DNA of 36,773 bases from Bacillota bacterium (lineage in GTDB: Bacteria > Bacillota > Sulfobacillia > RBS10-35 > JAJYVN01): the NCBI GenBank assembly GCA_021797775.1, contig JAJZZC010000025.1, positions 1 to 36,773 on the forward strand, in the 5' to 3' direction. Shown here piece after piece: positions 1-8,731 of this stretch (the stretch's first letter is position 1; each line of letters starts with the position of its first letter). A model generated the notes under the pieces. The model saw only the letters and a list, made by a program, of their open reading frames with translations, made no database searches and was not told where the DNA came from. A program made the translations under genes and the position numbers.

Positions 1-420
1 AACACCTTCTTCCACAACACGGCCGTCAGACCGTGACGAGTGTGCATTGTCTTCGAGCAGCCAATCCGGACACCGGCCCCCCAACCCTTGTCACACTATG
101 CTTTTCGGGGGAGATCCAACAGCTCCAACAGGGGCTGAAACTCCGGGATCTCGTTGGTCTTGTGCGGGATGCACCCCTTCGCGATCACGACGCCCTGCCC
201 GTGCAGTAATGCCGCAAAGACGTGTTCCCGCCTTCCGCCGGTGCGCCGCGCGCCACGGAGCGCCTTGCCGTCCACCGCCACGCCGCCACCCGGCCCGGGC
301 GCACACCGGCTCGCCACCCAGTCGTTCAGCAGCCGGTCCAGGGCCTTGCCGTCCATCCGCTGCCGGGTGCGCCACCCTCTGGCGCAGCATGCGCTGCTAA
401 CCGACCCCCCACGCTGCCAC
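1..420 (-). pseudogene. ISAs1-family transposase remnant
   Basis: The minus-strand frame carries a run typical of ISAs1/H-repeat transposases: VDGKALRGAR (the first catalytic Asp region), then HVFAALLHGQGVV, then KTNEIPEFQPLLELLDL. The segment just before it (MDGKALDRLLNDWVASR) fits the N-terminal associated domain of the family. An in-frame TAG at 96-98 stops translation right after the LLDL motif. Only weak similarity (MHTRHGL, resembling the family's DALHTQ segment) follows toward the window edge. The upstream N-terminal half cannot be read as a clean family match in one frame. The gene therefore looks interrupted and decayed, and it is also cut by the window edge. No terminal inverted repeats could be assigned. 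Family identity rests on motif recognition; the exact limits are uncertain. Confidence 0.68.
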
Positions 421-794
421 CGCCTGCCCCGATCGCCCGTGTGCCCGTATCCGGCTTCGCCATCACTCGCCACCCGCACTCTGGCAGGCTGCTGCGCCGT
501 TCGCACCGGCGCTCCCGCAGGCTCCAGCCTCACCTGCCCGCTCGCACTCCCAAGCCCCGCCGGCCGCCCGCACCCGGAACCTGCCCGCGGTCCACCGTCC
601 TGCCGCAGTACCCGGACCTTACGCGCCCCGAAGCACAAGTTGGTAATGGTCAGTCCTAAGGCCGCCGGTCCCATCCTCCCCTCCGGCGCCGCACAGCCGG
701 TGCAGGCGGGAGGTCCTGCATGCGGCGTCGCCGAAGTGTCAGGGCAACACGGGGCGCATCACTCCACCCGCGCCCGGACGAACGGAGCAGGGCA
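421..794. other. Region without a recognisable gene
   Basis: This stretch lies between the transposase remnant and the FliY-like gene. Several frames are open because of the GC content, but none gives a recognisable protein. It may contain the decayed 5' half of the transposase. A GGAG at 784-787 is the likely ribosome binding site of the next gene. Confidence 0.5.
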
Positions 795-1679
795 TTGTCG
801 AAGCAGCAACTGACCCAGGCCGAAGTGGACGCGTTGATCAATGCCCTCCGGCAATCGCCTGGTTCCGAAAGCCATGCGCAGGAGGCGGGAGCGGCCGGTC
901 GCGTCTGGGAAGCGGTGGGTACAGAACTTGCGACGGTGCTGACCGATCTCCTCAACGGGGCCTGGCGCCGCGAGAATCCTGTGATTTTGGTGGTGCGGGG
1001 CGAGGCGGTGCCGGAAACCCTGGGTCCGGCCACGGCCGTGGTCCGTCTAGGTCCACCCGTCGGGCAGCGCATGTGGTTTTTGTGGAGCGAGGCCGGTCCG
1101 GGTGCCTCCAGGGTCTTGGACCACTTCCTCGCGGATATGGCCACGATGCTCCCCTGGGGCTTCACCCATCAGATCCTGGACCCGCAGACCGCGCTGCCCT
1201 CAGATGCGCTGCTCCTGCCGTTTCGCGGTGTGACTCCGAACGACAACGTGGCGTTGACGGTCGGCCTCGAGTCGCGGCATGTCGCTGATTTCGCCGAGCA
1301 CCTGGGACGCGAGCGAGAGGCCAGAGAGGCCGCCGCGGCTGCAGGTCCGGGTCGGGCGGTGGCGGTCGACGACCTCGAGGTGGATGCCTCGGTATATGTG
1401 GGCGGCGGGCTCTACCGCCTTGCGGTGCTTTCAGCCCTGCGCCCCGGCGCGATCCTGCCCCTGACCACCGAGGTTGGTGAGCCAGCGGTCATCGCCATTG
1501 GCAGTCGCGTGATCGCCAAGGGCGAGATCATGGTCGGCGATGATGGCAATCTTGCCGTACGAGTGACCGAGGTGCTGCTCGGCGAGGAGGGAAGAGCAGC
1601 CACGCCTCGGTGGTTGTTCCAGCCCCTCACCGGTACACGCGGGGTCGACAACACGCGCTTGCGCCCGCCGTCCCCCTGA
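795..1679 (+). CDS. fliY: FliN/FliY-type flagellar motor switch protein
   Basis: Predicted 294-residue protein of the flagellar C-ring, which sets rotation direction and interacts with CheY. The first residues (SKQQLTQAEVDALINAL) match the FliM/FliY N-terminal CheY-binding type motif LSQxEIDALLxxL. The C-terminal 85 or so residues form a SpoA (FliN-like) domain with VDDLEVDASVYVGG, an ALRPGAILPL segment and IAKGEIMVGDDGNLAVRVTEV. The middle is diverged and only loosely like the CheC/FliM core. I chose the TTG at 795 because GGAG lies 7 bases upstream and because it puts the conserved motif at the N-terminus; the frame is open further upstream. It is shorter than Bacillus FliY (about 378 residues). 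No other flagellar or chemotaxis gene is in the window, so it is isolated here. FliM or another SpoA-domain protein is a less likely alternative. Confidence 0.78.
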   Translation: MSKQQLTQAEVDALINALRQSPGSESHAQEAGAAGRVWEAVGTELATVLTDLLNGAWRRENPVILVVRGEAVPETLGPATAVVRLGPPVGQRMWFLWSEAGPGASRVLDHFLADMATMLPWGFTHQILDPQTALPSDALLLPFRGVTPNDNVALTVGLESRHVADFAEHLGREREAREAAAAAGPGRAVAVDDLEVDASVYVGGGLYRLAVLSALRPGAILPLTTEVGEPAVIAIGSRVIAKGEIMVGDDGNLAVRVTEVLLGEEGRAATPRWLFQPLTGTRGVDNTRLRPPSP

Positions 1680-1878
1680 GAGGCCGCCGCAATGGCGCCG
1701 TGCTGCTGGTGATCGACGGCGTGATCGCGGTCCGGCCGGCGGGGGCTGATGATCGGGGAACGGCACAACGGCTCTGCGAGCACAAGCTTGCGGTCAGAGT
1801 CAAACTGGCGGGGCCCCGTCGCGCGTTGCGTGCCCGCTCCTCGGCGCCTATGCTGGGATGAGCGAGGGGGGCGGCGGC

Positions 1879-2235
1879 ATGGACGGCGGGGGGGGCGACC
1901 CTCGGCCGGAGGGGGGACGATCTCCCGGGGGTGGTCTCGGGTCCCGGGTCGGGGACGAGCCCGAGACGCCAACAGCCGAGGGTCCAAGCCCGCAGACAGA
2001 GACGTCGGCGTTTGCCCTGGCTATGGGAGTGACGGCTGTCGCCGCCGCCGGCTGGTTGGCGTTCTCTGCCGCGCCCCACTTCTATGGGCGGTATTACCGC
2101 CTCACGGAGGGCCTGCTCCTGCTGGCCGCGGTCGCCGCCGCGGTGACTGTGCTGGGGGCGCTGCTGGGGGCCAGGACCCGCAAGCGTCGGTTGGCGGCGT
2201 CTGCCGACGCGGACGACGCGGACCGGCCGGTCTGA
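1879..2235 (+). CDS. Small two-helix membrane protein, unknown function
   Basis: Predicted 118-residue protein. The first 40 or so residues are Gly/Pro/Glu-rich and probably disordered. Two hydrophobic segments follow, at about residues 45-64 and 77-97, and then a basic RKRR stretch and an acidic tail. By the positive-inside rule the short C-terminal part is likely cytoplasmic. The ATG at 1879 is preferred over the one at 1858 because GAGGGGG lies 8 bases before it. I do not recognise a family. It sits alone between the FliY-like gene and glcE with gaps of about 200 bases on each side, so neighbours give no functional hint. Confidence 0.55.
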   Translation: MDGGGGDPRPEGGRSPGGGLGSRVGDEPETPTAEGPSPQTETSAFALAMGVTAVAAAGWLAFSAAPHFYGRYYRLTEGLLLLAAVAAAVTVLGALLGARTRKRRLAASADADDADRPV

Positions 2236-2455
2236 CCCTCTTCACGGAACGCCGGAACGCAGGGGCGCCGGGCAGGAACGGCCATGCCCGTACGGAAACC
2301 ACGCGCGATCCACGACGGCAGCCGACGGAACGGCGGTGGCGGGACGCCATGGCTTCCGTGGTTACCGCGGTCATGGTGCGGGTGGGTGTGGCGGCCCACC
2401 GCGGACGAAGGCGCGTCCGCACTCGTCGGGACGGGGACGCGGGGAGGGGAAGGCC

Positions 2456-3742
2456 GTGGCCGCCACAGAGATGCGGGCGCACATCGCCGGGGTCCTGCGT
2501 CGCGCGGGTGTGGACGCCGCCGTGGCGGCCCTGCCTGCTCCCGCGGGTTACGCCGTCGCCGGACCAGATCCGGTGGCGACGGTCCTGCCGCGAGACGAGG
2601 AGGCCGTTTGCGCGATCGTTGGCGAGGCCCGGCGCGACGGCTGGGTCCTGATCGTGCGCGGGGCCGGCAGCCGGGACGGATGGGGTGGGGTGGTGCGGCG
2701 GGAACCGGTGGTGGTGCTGGACACCTCGGAGCTCCGGGGTGTGGTTGCGCACGTTCCGGGTGATCTGACCGCGCGCGTCCGACCCGGGACGCCGCTGGCC
2801 CTGCTGAACGCCACACTGCGTCCGTTCGGCCAGTTCCTGGCCTGCGATCCGCCGTCAGCCGCGGCAACGACCGTCGGGGGAGTGGTCGCGGCCGACGCCT
2901 GGGGTCCCGGGCGCTTGCTGTTCGGGGGCCCGCGCGACTGGACCCTCGGGTTGCGCGTAGTGGACGGTGCGGGCAGGAGCTTCCAAACCGGCGGGCATGT
3001 CGTCAAGAACGTCAGCGGCTTGGATATCGGCAAGGCATTGGTCGGTAGCTTCGGTACACTTGGGGTTTTGACCGAGGTCGCCGTGAAGCTGCGGCCGCTT
3101 GCCGCCGCGACGGCGTGCTGGTCAGCGGTCTTCCCCGACGCCACCGCGGGCTGGGGGGTGGCCCAGGCGATCCTGTCCGGCGCCTTTCAGGCCGTCGGCG
3201 TGGTGCTGCTGCCCGCTCCGGGCGGGGGCGTGACGGTGGCGGCGCGACTGGAAGGCGCGCGTGGCCAGGTCGCCCGCCAATTGGAGCTCCTGCGGGGGAT
3301 GAGCGCCGGCGCTCGGCCCGCCCTGCCCGCCGAGGAGGTGTGGACGGACGCTCATGACCCGGCGGGCGCGGAGGGAGCCACGCTGCTTGTGCGCTGCGAC
3401 GTGCCCGAGGGGGCGTTGCCGGAGCTGTTCCGGGCGGCGGGCGAACTGCCGCAGCCGGTGAGGCGCACCGCTTGGGTGGGGCTGGGGGCCCTCTGGTGCG
3501 CGTACGGGTCGACCACTTTGGCCGCCGCTCCCGACGCCTGTCTTCAGACCGTCCGCGCCTTGCGCCGCGCCGCCGAGGCGTCAGGGGGAAGGGCCGTGGT
3601 CGCCGTCTCCCCGGGGGCCATTCGGCAAAGCGCCGCCCCACTCGGAGACCCGGGGGACCTCCTGCCGTTCTTCCGAGCGATCAAGGGTCGATTCGATCCC
3701 GATGGCATCCTGGCACCCGGTCGATGCCTCGGAGACCTCTGA
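2456..3742 (+). CDS. glcE: Glycolate oxidase subunit GlcE (FAD-binding)
   Basis: Predicted 428-residue FAD-binding subunit of the glycolate oxidase complex, which oxidises glycolate to glyoxylate and passes electrons to the respiratory chain. An FAD_binding_4 (PCMH-type) domain covers roughly residues 35-210, with VLPRDEEAV, the GAGSRDGWGG loop, a GGVVAADAWGPGR segment near residue 141, and HVVKNVSGLDIGKALVGSFG, the usual GlcE signature. The C-terminus ends with FDPDGILAPGR, as expected for the family. It is longer than E. coli GlcE (about 350). The GTG start follows a strong GGGGAGGGGAAGG site; the frame is open upstream to 2336 but that part is Arg/Gly-rich and unlike the family. It is first in a glcE-glcF-glcD operon, which identifies it as GlcE rather than another FAD-linked dehydrogenase. 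Confidence 0.92.
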   Translation: MAATEMRAHIAGVLRRAGVDAAVAALPAPAGYAVAGPDPVATVLPRDEEAVCAIVGEARRDGWVLIVRGAGSRDGWGGVVRREPVVVLDTSELRGVVAHVPGDLTARVRPGTPLALLNATLRPFGQFLACDPPSAAATTVGGVVAADAWGPGRLLFGGPRDWTLGLRVVDGAGRSFQTGGHVVKNVSGLDIGKALVGSFGTLGVLTEVAVKLRPLAAATACWSAVFPDATAGWGVAQAILSGAFQAVGVVLLPAPGGGVTVAARLEGARGQVARQLELLRGMSAGARPALPAEEVWTDAHDPAGAEGATLLVRCDVPEGALPELFRAAGELPQPVRRTAWVGLGALWCAYGSTTLAAAPDACLQTVRALRRAAEASGGRAVVAVSPGAIRQSAAPLGDPGDLLPFFRAIKGRFDPDGILAPGRCLGDL

Positions 3743-3849
3743 CCGGGTGCTGGCCGCTGTGGCGGCAGATCCGGACGCAACGCGGCAGACGTGCCCCCGC
3801 CGCCGTGCGACCGGCGGCGGCGATCCCGCCGCGAGGGGAGACGAGATGG

Positions 3850-5247
3850 ATGGGAGTCCCACCCGGCGTGGAAATCGCTGACAGCGAAGGCGCGGCCACG
3901 GCGCACGCCACCCCGGAGAGCCCGCCCGCCGTCGCCGCCGCGCCGGTGCGCGGCGGCCTCAGGCTTCCGGACGAGGCGCAGAGCCAACTGGACGCCTGTG
4001 TCCACTGCGGTTTCTGCCTGCCCGCGTGTCCCACCTATCGCGAACTCGGCATGGAGGCCGATTCCCCGCGCGGCCGGATCGACATGGTGGCCGCCGCCGC
4101 CTGCGGGGAGCTGGCCCTGAACGATCCGGACCTGTCCCTGCATCTGGACCGGTGCCTCGACTGCCGGGCCTGTGAGAGCGCCTGCCCATCGGGTGTCCAG
4201 TACCATCAGCTGTTCGAGGCCGCGATGACGCAGCTTCCCGCTCGCCGACCCTGGGCGCGGGGGACGGTGCACCCTGAGGGGCCCGCCTTTGCCGCGGCTG
4301 CGCGCCTGGTGCGCTCCGGCCTCCGGCACATCCTCCCCCGACCGCGGGTGCTCGCGTTCGCCGTGCGCCTGGCGACGGGCCTGCCGTTTTTGGCGCAGCG
4401 GCTGCCACCGGGGCCCGCCGCGCTGATCCCCGTTCTGCCGCGGCCGGCACAGGTCCCGGGCCGTCGCCGGCTGCCGCGGGTGGTGGCGGCCCGCGGCGAG
4501 TGCCGAGGGGAGGTGGACCTGTTCCTGGGGTGCCTGCAGGACGCGGTGCTGGGCGGCGACAACGTCGCCGCGGCGTATGCGCTCGCCGCCTGCGGCTATG
4601 ACGTGCACCTGCGCGGCGGTCAGACCTGCTGCGGCGCGCTGCACGCGCACATCGGGGATCGTGAGGCGGTGCGGCGCCTCGGCGCGGTCAACGTGCGCAC
4701 CTTCGCCGGGACCGGTCGGCCGCTGGTGGTTACCGCGGCGGGTTGCGGCGCGGTCCTGAAGGACTACGGCCACCTTCTGGCGGATACCGTTCACGCCCGG
4801 GCCGCCGCGGGGCTGTCCAAGCGGGTGCGCGGTTTCGCCGAGTTCGTGGGCACATGCGACAGCCGGCCGGTGGCCATGCCCCCGGCGGGCGCGCCCGTGC
4901 GCGTCACCTGGCACGATCCCTGCCATCTGGCGCATGCTCAGGGTGTGCGGCGCGAGCCCCGGGACATCCTGTGCGCCATCCCGGGGCTGGAGTACGTGGA
5001 ACTTCCCGAAGCGGACGCCTGTTGCGGCAGCGCGGGCGTGTACAATCTTTTGCAGCCCGAATTGGCCGAGGGCGTGCTGGCGCGCAAGATGGAAAACATC
5101 GCCGCGACCGGGGCGCGCTGGGTGGTCACGGAGAACGCGGGCTGCCTCCTGCAGTTGCGGCTCGGCTGCCGCCGCGCCGGGCTCGATGTACGCGTGCTCT
5201 CCCTGGCGGAACTGGTCGCTGAAGCGTACGGGGTGACGGCGCAGTGA
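3850..5247 (+). CDS. glcF: Glycolate oxidase iron-sulfur subunit GlcF
   Basis: Predicted 465-residue iron-sulfur subunit that carries electrons from the flavin subunits of glycolate oxidase. Two 4Fe-4S ferredoxin motifs are visible near the N-terminus, CVHCGFCLPACP (about residue 50) and CLDCRACESACP (about residue 102). Two CCG (DUF3483-like) domains follow, marked by FLGCLQDAV with TCCGALHAH, and by HDPCHLAHAQ with ACCGSAGVY. The ATG at 3850 is chosen because GAGGGGAG lies 9 bases upstream. The first 40 residues are Ala/Pro-rich and not conserved. The gap after glcE is 107 bases, and the 3' end overlaps glcD by GTGA. Related lactate-utilisation proteins (LldE/LutA type) lack this combination with both GlcD and GlcE neighbours. 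Confidence 0.93.
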   Translation: MGVPPGVEIADSEGAATAHATPESPPAVAAAPVRGGLRLPDEAQSQLDACVHCGFCLPACPTYRELGMEADSPRGRIDMVAAAACGELALNDPDLSLHLDRCLDCRACESACPSGVQYHQLFEAAMTQLPARRPWARGTVHPEGPAFAAAARLVRSGLRHILPRPRVLAFAVRLATGLPFLAQRLPPGPAALIPVLPRPAQVPGRRRLPRVVAARGECRGEVDLFLGCLQDAVLGGDNVAAAYALAACGYDVHLRGGQTCCGALHAHIGDREAVRRLGAVNVRTFAGTGRPLVVTAAGCGAVLKDYGHLLADTVHARAAAGLSKRVRGFAEFVGTCDSRPVAMPPAGAPVRVTWHDPCHLAHAQGVRREPRDILCAIPGLEYVELPEADACCGSAGVYNLLQPELAEGVLARKMENIAATGARWVVTENAGCLLQLRLGCRRAGLDVRVLSLAELVAEAYGVTAQ

Positions 5248-6695
5248 GTGTGCACGCAGACCTGACCGACGAGCTGGCGCGCATCGTGGGTCCCCGCTAT
5301 CTGCTGCGCGGGCACGCAGAGCTCCTGCCGTATATGACCGACGCCAACCGCATGTTTGCGGGGATGCCGCTGTGTGCGGTCTGCCCGGCCACCACCGCTG
5401 AGGTGGCGGCGGTACTTTCCGCCTGCCATCGGGCCGGGGTGGGCTTCGTGCCGCGCGGCGCGGGCACCGGTCTGTCCGGCGGGGCCACCCCCGGCGAGGG
5501 CCAGGTGGTGGTGAGCCTGGCGCGCCTGCGGCGCATCCGGAGCGTCGATCCCGCCGGCCGGACCGCTGTGGTGGAGGCTGGTGTGGTGAACGCGCACCTC
5601 TCACGGCGCGTGGAGCACCTCGGCCTGTACTACGCCCCGGATCCCTCCAGCCAGAGCGCCTGCACCATAGGCGGCAACGTGGCCGAGAACAGCGGCGGGG
5701 CGCACTGCCTGAAGTACGGAGTGACGACCAACCACGTGCTCGGCCTTGAGGTGGTCCTGCCGGACGGGTGCGTGCTGCGGACGGGGCTGCTTGGGCCACG
5801 GTGTCTGGGATACGACCTGACCGGTGTCTTCTGCGGCTCGGAGGGGACGCTCGGCATCGTCACGGCGGCCTGTGTCCGCCTGCTGCCGCGGCCGGAGGGC
5901 GTGCGGACCGCCCTGGCCCTGTTCCGCGGCGTCGATGACGCCGCGGCGGCCGTGGAGAGGGTGACCGCGGCCGGTGCCGTGCCTGCCGCCCTGGAGATGT
6001 TGGACCGGCACGCGATGACCGCCGTGGAGCGCGGAGCCTATCCGGTGGGCTACCCTGAGCACGTCGGCGCGGCGCTGCTCGTCGAATTCGACGGCATCGA
6101 GGCCGGCCTGGACGACTGTGTGGCGGACGCCATGGCCATCTGCCGCGAGTGTGCGGTGGTCGAGGTGCGCGCCGCGCGCGACACCGCCGAGCGCCAACTG
6201 TGGTGGAACAACCGCAAGGCGGCGTTCGCGGCCATGGGTCGGATGGCCCCGGCCTACTACGTGGCCGACGGCGTCATCCCGCGCACGGCCCTGACCCGAG
6301 TTCTGGGCGAGATTGCCGCCGTCAGCGCCGACGCCCGGTTGTGGACCGCCAACGTGTTCCACGCGGGCGACGGGAATCTGCACCCGCTCATCGGCTACGA
6401 CCCCGCGGTCCCCGGAGAGTCGGAGCGGGTGGTGACGGCGGGTTCGGCCATGCTCGCGGCGTGTGTCGCCGCGGGAGGTGCGGTGAGCGGGGAGCACGGG
6501 ATCGGCCTTGAGAAGCGCGACGAGCTCTACTACTGGTTCGACGAGGCTGACATGGCCGCCCAGCGCGAGGTGCATGACATCTTCGATCCGCGCGACCGGG
6601 CCAATCCTGGAAAGATGTATCCCCTGCCCGGGCGCTGCGCGGAGGTGCGCCGGGCGGCTTGGGATCCCAGAGCCCGTCTCGGCCTGGCGGATTAG
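5244..6695 (+). CDS. glcD: Glycolate oxidase subunit GlcD (FAD-linked)
   Basis: Predicted 483-residue catalytic flavoprotein of glycolate oxidase. The N-terminal PCMH FAD-binding domain includes FVPRGAGTGLSGGATP, a DPSSQSACTIGGNVAENSGG segment and KYGVTTNHVLGLEVV. The C-terminal FAD-oxidase domain includes NVFHAGDGNLHPL and GGAVSGEHGIGLEKR, ending with ANPGKMYPLPG. These are standard GlcD/D-lactate dehydrogenase signatures. The GTG start overlaps the glcF stop (GTGA), which implies translational coupling. The stop codon is followed immediately by the left end of a MITE-like repeat. D-lactate dehydrogenase is possible on sequence alone, but glcE and glcF beside it favour glycolate oxidase. Confidence 0.92.
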   Translation: MSVHADLTDELARIVGPRYLLRGHAELLPYMTDANRMFAGMPLCAVCPATTAEVAAVLSACHRAGVGFVPRGAGTGLSGGATPGEGQVVVSLARLRRIRSVDPAGRTAVVEAGVVNAHLSRRVEHLGLYYAPDPSSQSACTIGGNVAENSGGAHCLKYGVTTNHVLGLEVVLPDGCVLRTGLLGPRCLGYDLTGVFCGSEGTLGIVTAACVRLLPRPEGVRTALALFRGVDDAAAAVERVTAAGAVPAALEMLDRHAMTAVERGAYPVGYPEHVGAALLVEFDGIEAGLDDCVADAMAICRECAVVEVRAARDTAERQLWWNNRKAAFAAMGRMAPAYYVADGVIPRTALTRVLGEIAAVSADARLWTANVFHAGDGNLHPLIGYDPAVPGESERVVTAGSAMLAACVAAGGAVSGEHGIGLEKRDELYYWFDEADMAAQREVHDIFDPRDRANPGKMYPLPGRCAEVRRAAWDPRARLGLAD

Positions 6696-6857
6696 TACTG
6701 TCCTCCGCACTGGCAGAGCGTGGGCCGGGCCGGGGACTCATGAAACGGCGAACCGGGCATGCCCGTCCGTTCATCCCCTCTTGGGGCGCCCTTCCGACCT
6801 CTGAACAGATACTTCCGACCGTCGCCGGCGCAACTGCTGCCAGTGTGGAGGACAGTA
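6696..6857. mobile_element. MITE-like element with 21-bp terminal inverted repeats
   Basis: The left end TACTGTCCTCCGCACTGGCA(G) at 6696-6716 and the right end at 6837-6857 are inverted copies with one mismatch in 21 bases. Both ends begin or end in TA, so the element can be read as a 19-bp inverted repeat (CTGTCC...) flanked by a TA duplication, the target pattern of IS630/Tc1-mariner elements. The 120-bp interior has no open reading frame of note. It abuts the TAG stop of glcD exactly. A transcriptional hairpin is another possibility, though a 120-base loop makes that less likely. Only one copy is in this window. Confidence 0.6.
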
Positions 6858-7546
6858 TCAGGGAGATCCGCAGCAGTCACGCAACGTGGACGCACGGTCG
6901 GTTGCCGTGCAGGTGGGCGGCGCTCATTGGTGGCGGCGGGCGCGTGGAATCCGATGCGCATATGCCACGGCCCCTTTCTCCGCACGATCACAGCGGGCGC
7001 TGAGGGCAGGATGAGGTCTCCGCGGCGCAGGGCCGTCCCTCACGCCCGCAAGGGCGCGGAACAGGCGAGCCGCCGCGCATCCCGTTGCGCGCCGTCAAAG
7101 CCGGCGAGGCTGAACGGGTCTGCGGGATGCGTTCCTGCGACGGACGGGGAGCAGTATCGATATAAATCGACATAATGCCTGTGGACGGTATTGGGGATAA
7201 GCTCGGCGGCCTCGTTGCCGGTTACCGGGGGCGCGTTGGCCTCGTTGGGCCTGCGCTACGGGGACCCCCTGTGCATGATTCGGAGGCCCTGTTCGACAAG
7301 GGCGGGGGGGGCGCGCATAGACCGGCGGCACTCGCGGCCGCGGCCGGCGCACGGACTGCGCGGCGCTCGACGGCCCCTCGCGGGCGCGATCGTCCCGCCG
7401 CTCACCGGCGGTTGTCCGCGTTGCGGGTTCTCCTTATCTTTCCGTCTGGCGCCGTGCGGCGCTGGAGATGCAGTGTCCGCAAGACGATGGTCCGGGGGTT
7501 CGGCCCCCTCCGGCAGAAGCCGAATACGGCGCGTCAGCGTGACCGG
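6858..7546. other. About 690 bp without a recognisable gene
   Basis: Several frames are open, for example 7191-7550 on the plus strand with a CPRCG motif, but none has a convincing ribosome site with a recognisable product. I found no tRNA-like structure. The only notable signal is an AT-rich decamer repeat at 7155-7175. It may be decayed accessory DNA linked to the adjacent MITE-like element. Confidence 0.5.
7155..7175. repeat. AT-rich tandem decamer (ATCGAYATAA x2)
   Basis: ATCGATATAA at 7156-7165 is followed directly by ATCGACATAA at 7166-7175. The first unit is preceded by T so that TATCGATA (7155-7162) is also a palindrome. This is a sharp AT-rich island in very GC-rich DNA, and it could be a protein-binding site or promoter element. 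No gene is clearly served by it. Confidence 0.5.
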
Positions 7547-8533
7547 TTAGCGGCTCCAACGATCCGCCATCCCTCCGAGTGCAGCCGCCCACCAGCGCAG
7601 GAACGCGGCTCCCCTGCGCGGCCAGCGCGCGCAGCGCGGCCGCGCGCCCAGAAGCGCCGGCAGTTCCTCCACGAGCGCCCAGCGGTGGAAACGCCCCAGG
7701 ATCGCGCGCTCCGCCGCGGCGCGCAGCGCGGCCGCGCCTGGCGCGTCCGGCCGGAGGTGCCCCAGTTCGGTGCGGTACGCCTCGATCAGCGTCTCCTGCA
7801 AACGCTCAAAGCTCCGCCAGGGATAGACCCCGAACCATACGGTCGTCCAGGCCATGACGCCGAGGTCTTCGCCAGCGGCGGAGGGGCCGACGTCCGACCA
7901 ATCGAAGGCGATCGTTCCGGCCCTCCTCGCGGTGAGGTTGGCCGACCAGTAATCGCCGTGCGCCAGCGTTTCGACGTCATCCGCGCACTCCCGGCGCAGT
8001 CGCTCGAGGCGTTCGAGCAACCGGGCGAGCGGGCGGTGAGCCTCTGCCAGCGCCGTGGCGGTGCGCGGGTCGGACGCTCCCGCGGCCAGGGCAGTCACCG
8101 CTTCCGGCGCGGGCTCCGGCGGCACCCGTCCCCCGGCCGGCAGCATCCACGGCTCCTCGGGAATCCGGTCCCAGAAGGCGGCGTGCAGATGCGCCAAGTC
8201 GGCGGCGCAGCGCGCCAGGGAGCGGAGGGTCCGCGGTCTGGTGGGGCCCGTGTCCTCCAATGTCAGGCGCACCCAATCTCCTTTCCGTGACGGCACGGCG
8301 AGCAGTCGCGGGGCCCGGCAGCGCTGCGGCAGTCGAGCGGGCAGGCCGCTGCCGTAGAAGGCCAGTTCCCGCTCGCCCTGTGCGCGCATCTCCGGGGTGC
8401 GCAGGGTGAGGAACTTCACCACGGCCGTGCCGCCGCCGCCGGCGGGGATGCGGTAGACCCGGTTTGGGGTGGTCCCTCCCGACAGCGGGGCCGCCGGGGA
8501 AGACGGTGCAGGCCAGATCGACGGGGGCGCCAT
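7547..8533 (-). CDS. APH-fold phosphotransferase (small-molecule kinase)
   Basis: Predicted 328-residue protein of the aminoglycoside/choline/homoserine kinase fold. The catalytic loop reads AHGDYWSANL (Asp near residue 194), matching HGDxxxxN, and the metal-binding segment reads AFDWSDVG. A Gly-rich strand and VVKF lysine occur near residues 30-40. All key residues of an active kinase are present. I chose the ATG at 8533, where AGGGAA lies about 11 bases upstream; the open frame extends to 8650 but that part is not conserved-looking. It is divergent from cblS and next to the B12 genes, which have no visible L-threonine kinase. A role in supplying threonine phosphate is possible but is pure inference. 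Antibiotic or general metabolite kinase activity is equally possible. Confidence 0.82.
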   Translation of the reverse strand: MAPPSIWPAPSSPAAPLSGGTTPNRVYRIPAGGGGTAVVKFLTLRTPEMRAQGERELAFYGSGLPARLPQRCRAPRLLAVPSRKGDWVRLTLEDTGPTRPRTLRSLARCAADLAHLHAAFWDRIPEEPWMLPAGGRVPPEPAPEAVTALAAGASDPRTATALAEAHRPLARLLERLERLRRECADDVETLAHGDYWSANLTARRAGTIAFDWSDVGPSAAGEDLGVMAWTTVWFGVYPWRSFERLQETLIEAYRTELGHLRPDAPGAAALRAAAERAILGRFHRWALVEELPALLGARPRCARWPRRGAAFLRWWAAALGGMADRWSR

Positions 8534-8731
8534 CAGAATTCGGTTCCCTGCGTCGCCCCGTGCCTGGGGACCGAGGGATGCCGGGCCAGGTCCCTGCTGC
8601 AGGTGACAGGATGCGGCGTGACCATGAGCCCCGAAGCGGCGCCGCGGCATGATGCGTGGGCATGCCTCCGTCGCAGTCTCGGCGCTGGAGGGCGTGAAAT
8701 CCAGTCCCCGGGCGGGCAGGCCTGATCCACC

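Noticed and set aside
1610-1861. 83-codon ORF after the FliY-like gene
   Set aside because: Overlaps the end of the previous gene in another frame, lacks a ribosome site and resembles nothing.
3544-5799. 751-codon open frame on the minus strand opposite glcF/glcD
   Set aside because: Antisense shadow of glcE-glcF-glcD, whose families are clear.
7191-7550. 119-codon ORF with a CPRCG motif
   Set aside because: No convincing ribosome site, no family resemblance, and it overlaps the end of the APH-fold kinase gene on the other strand.
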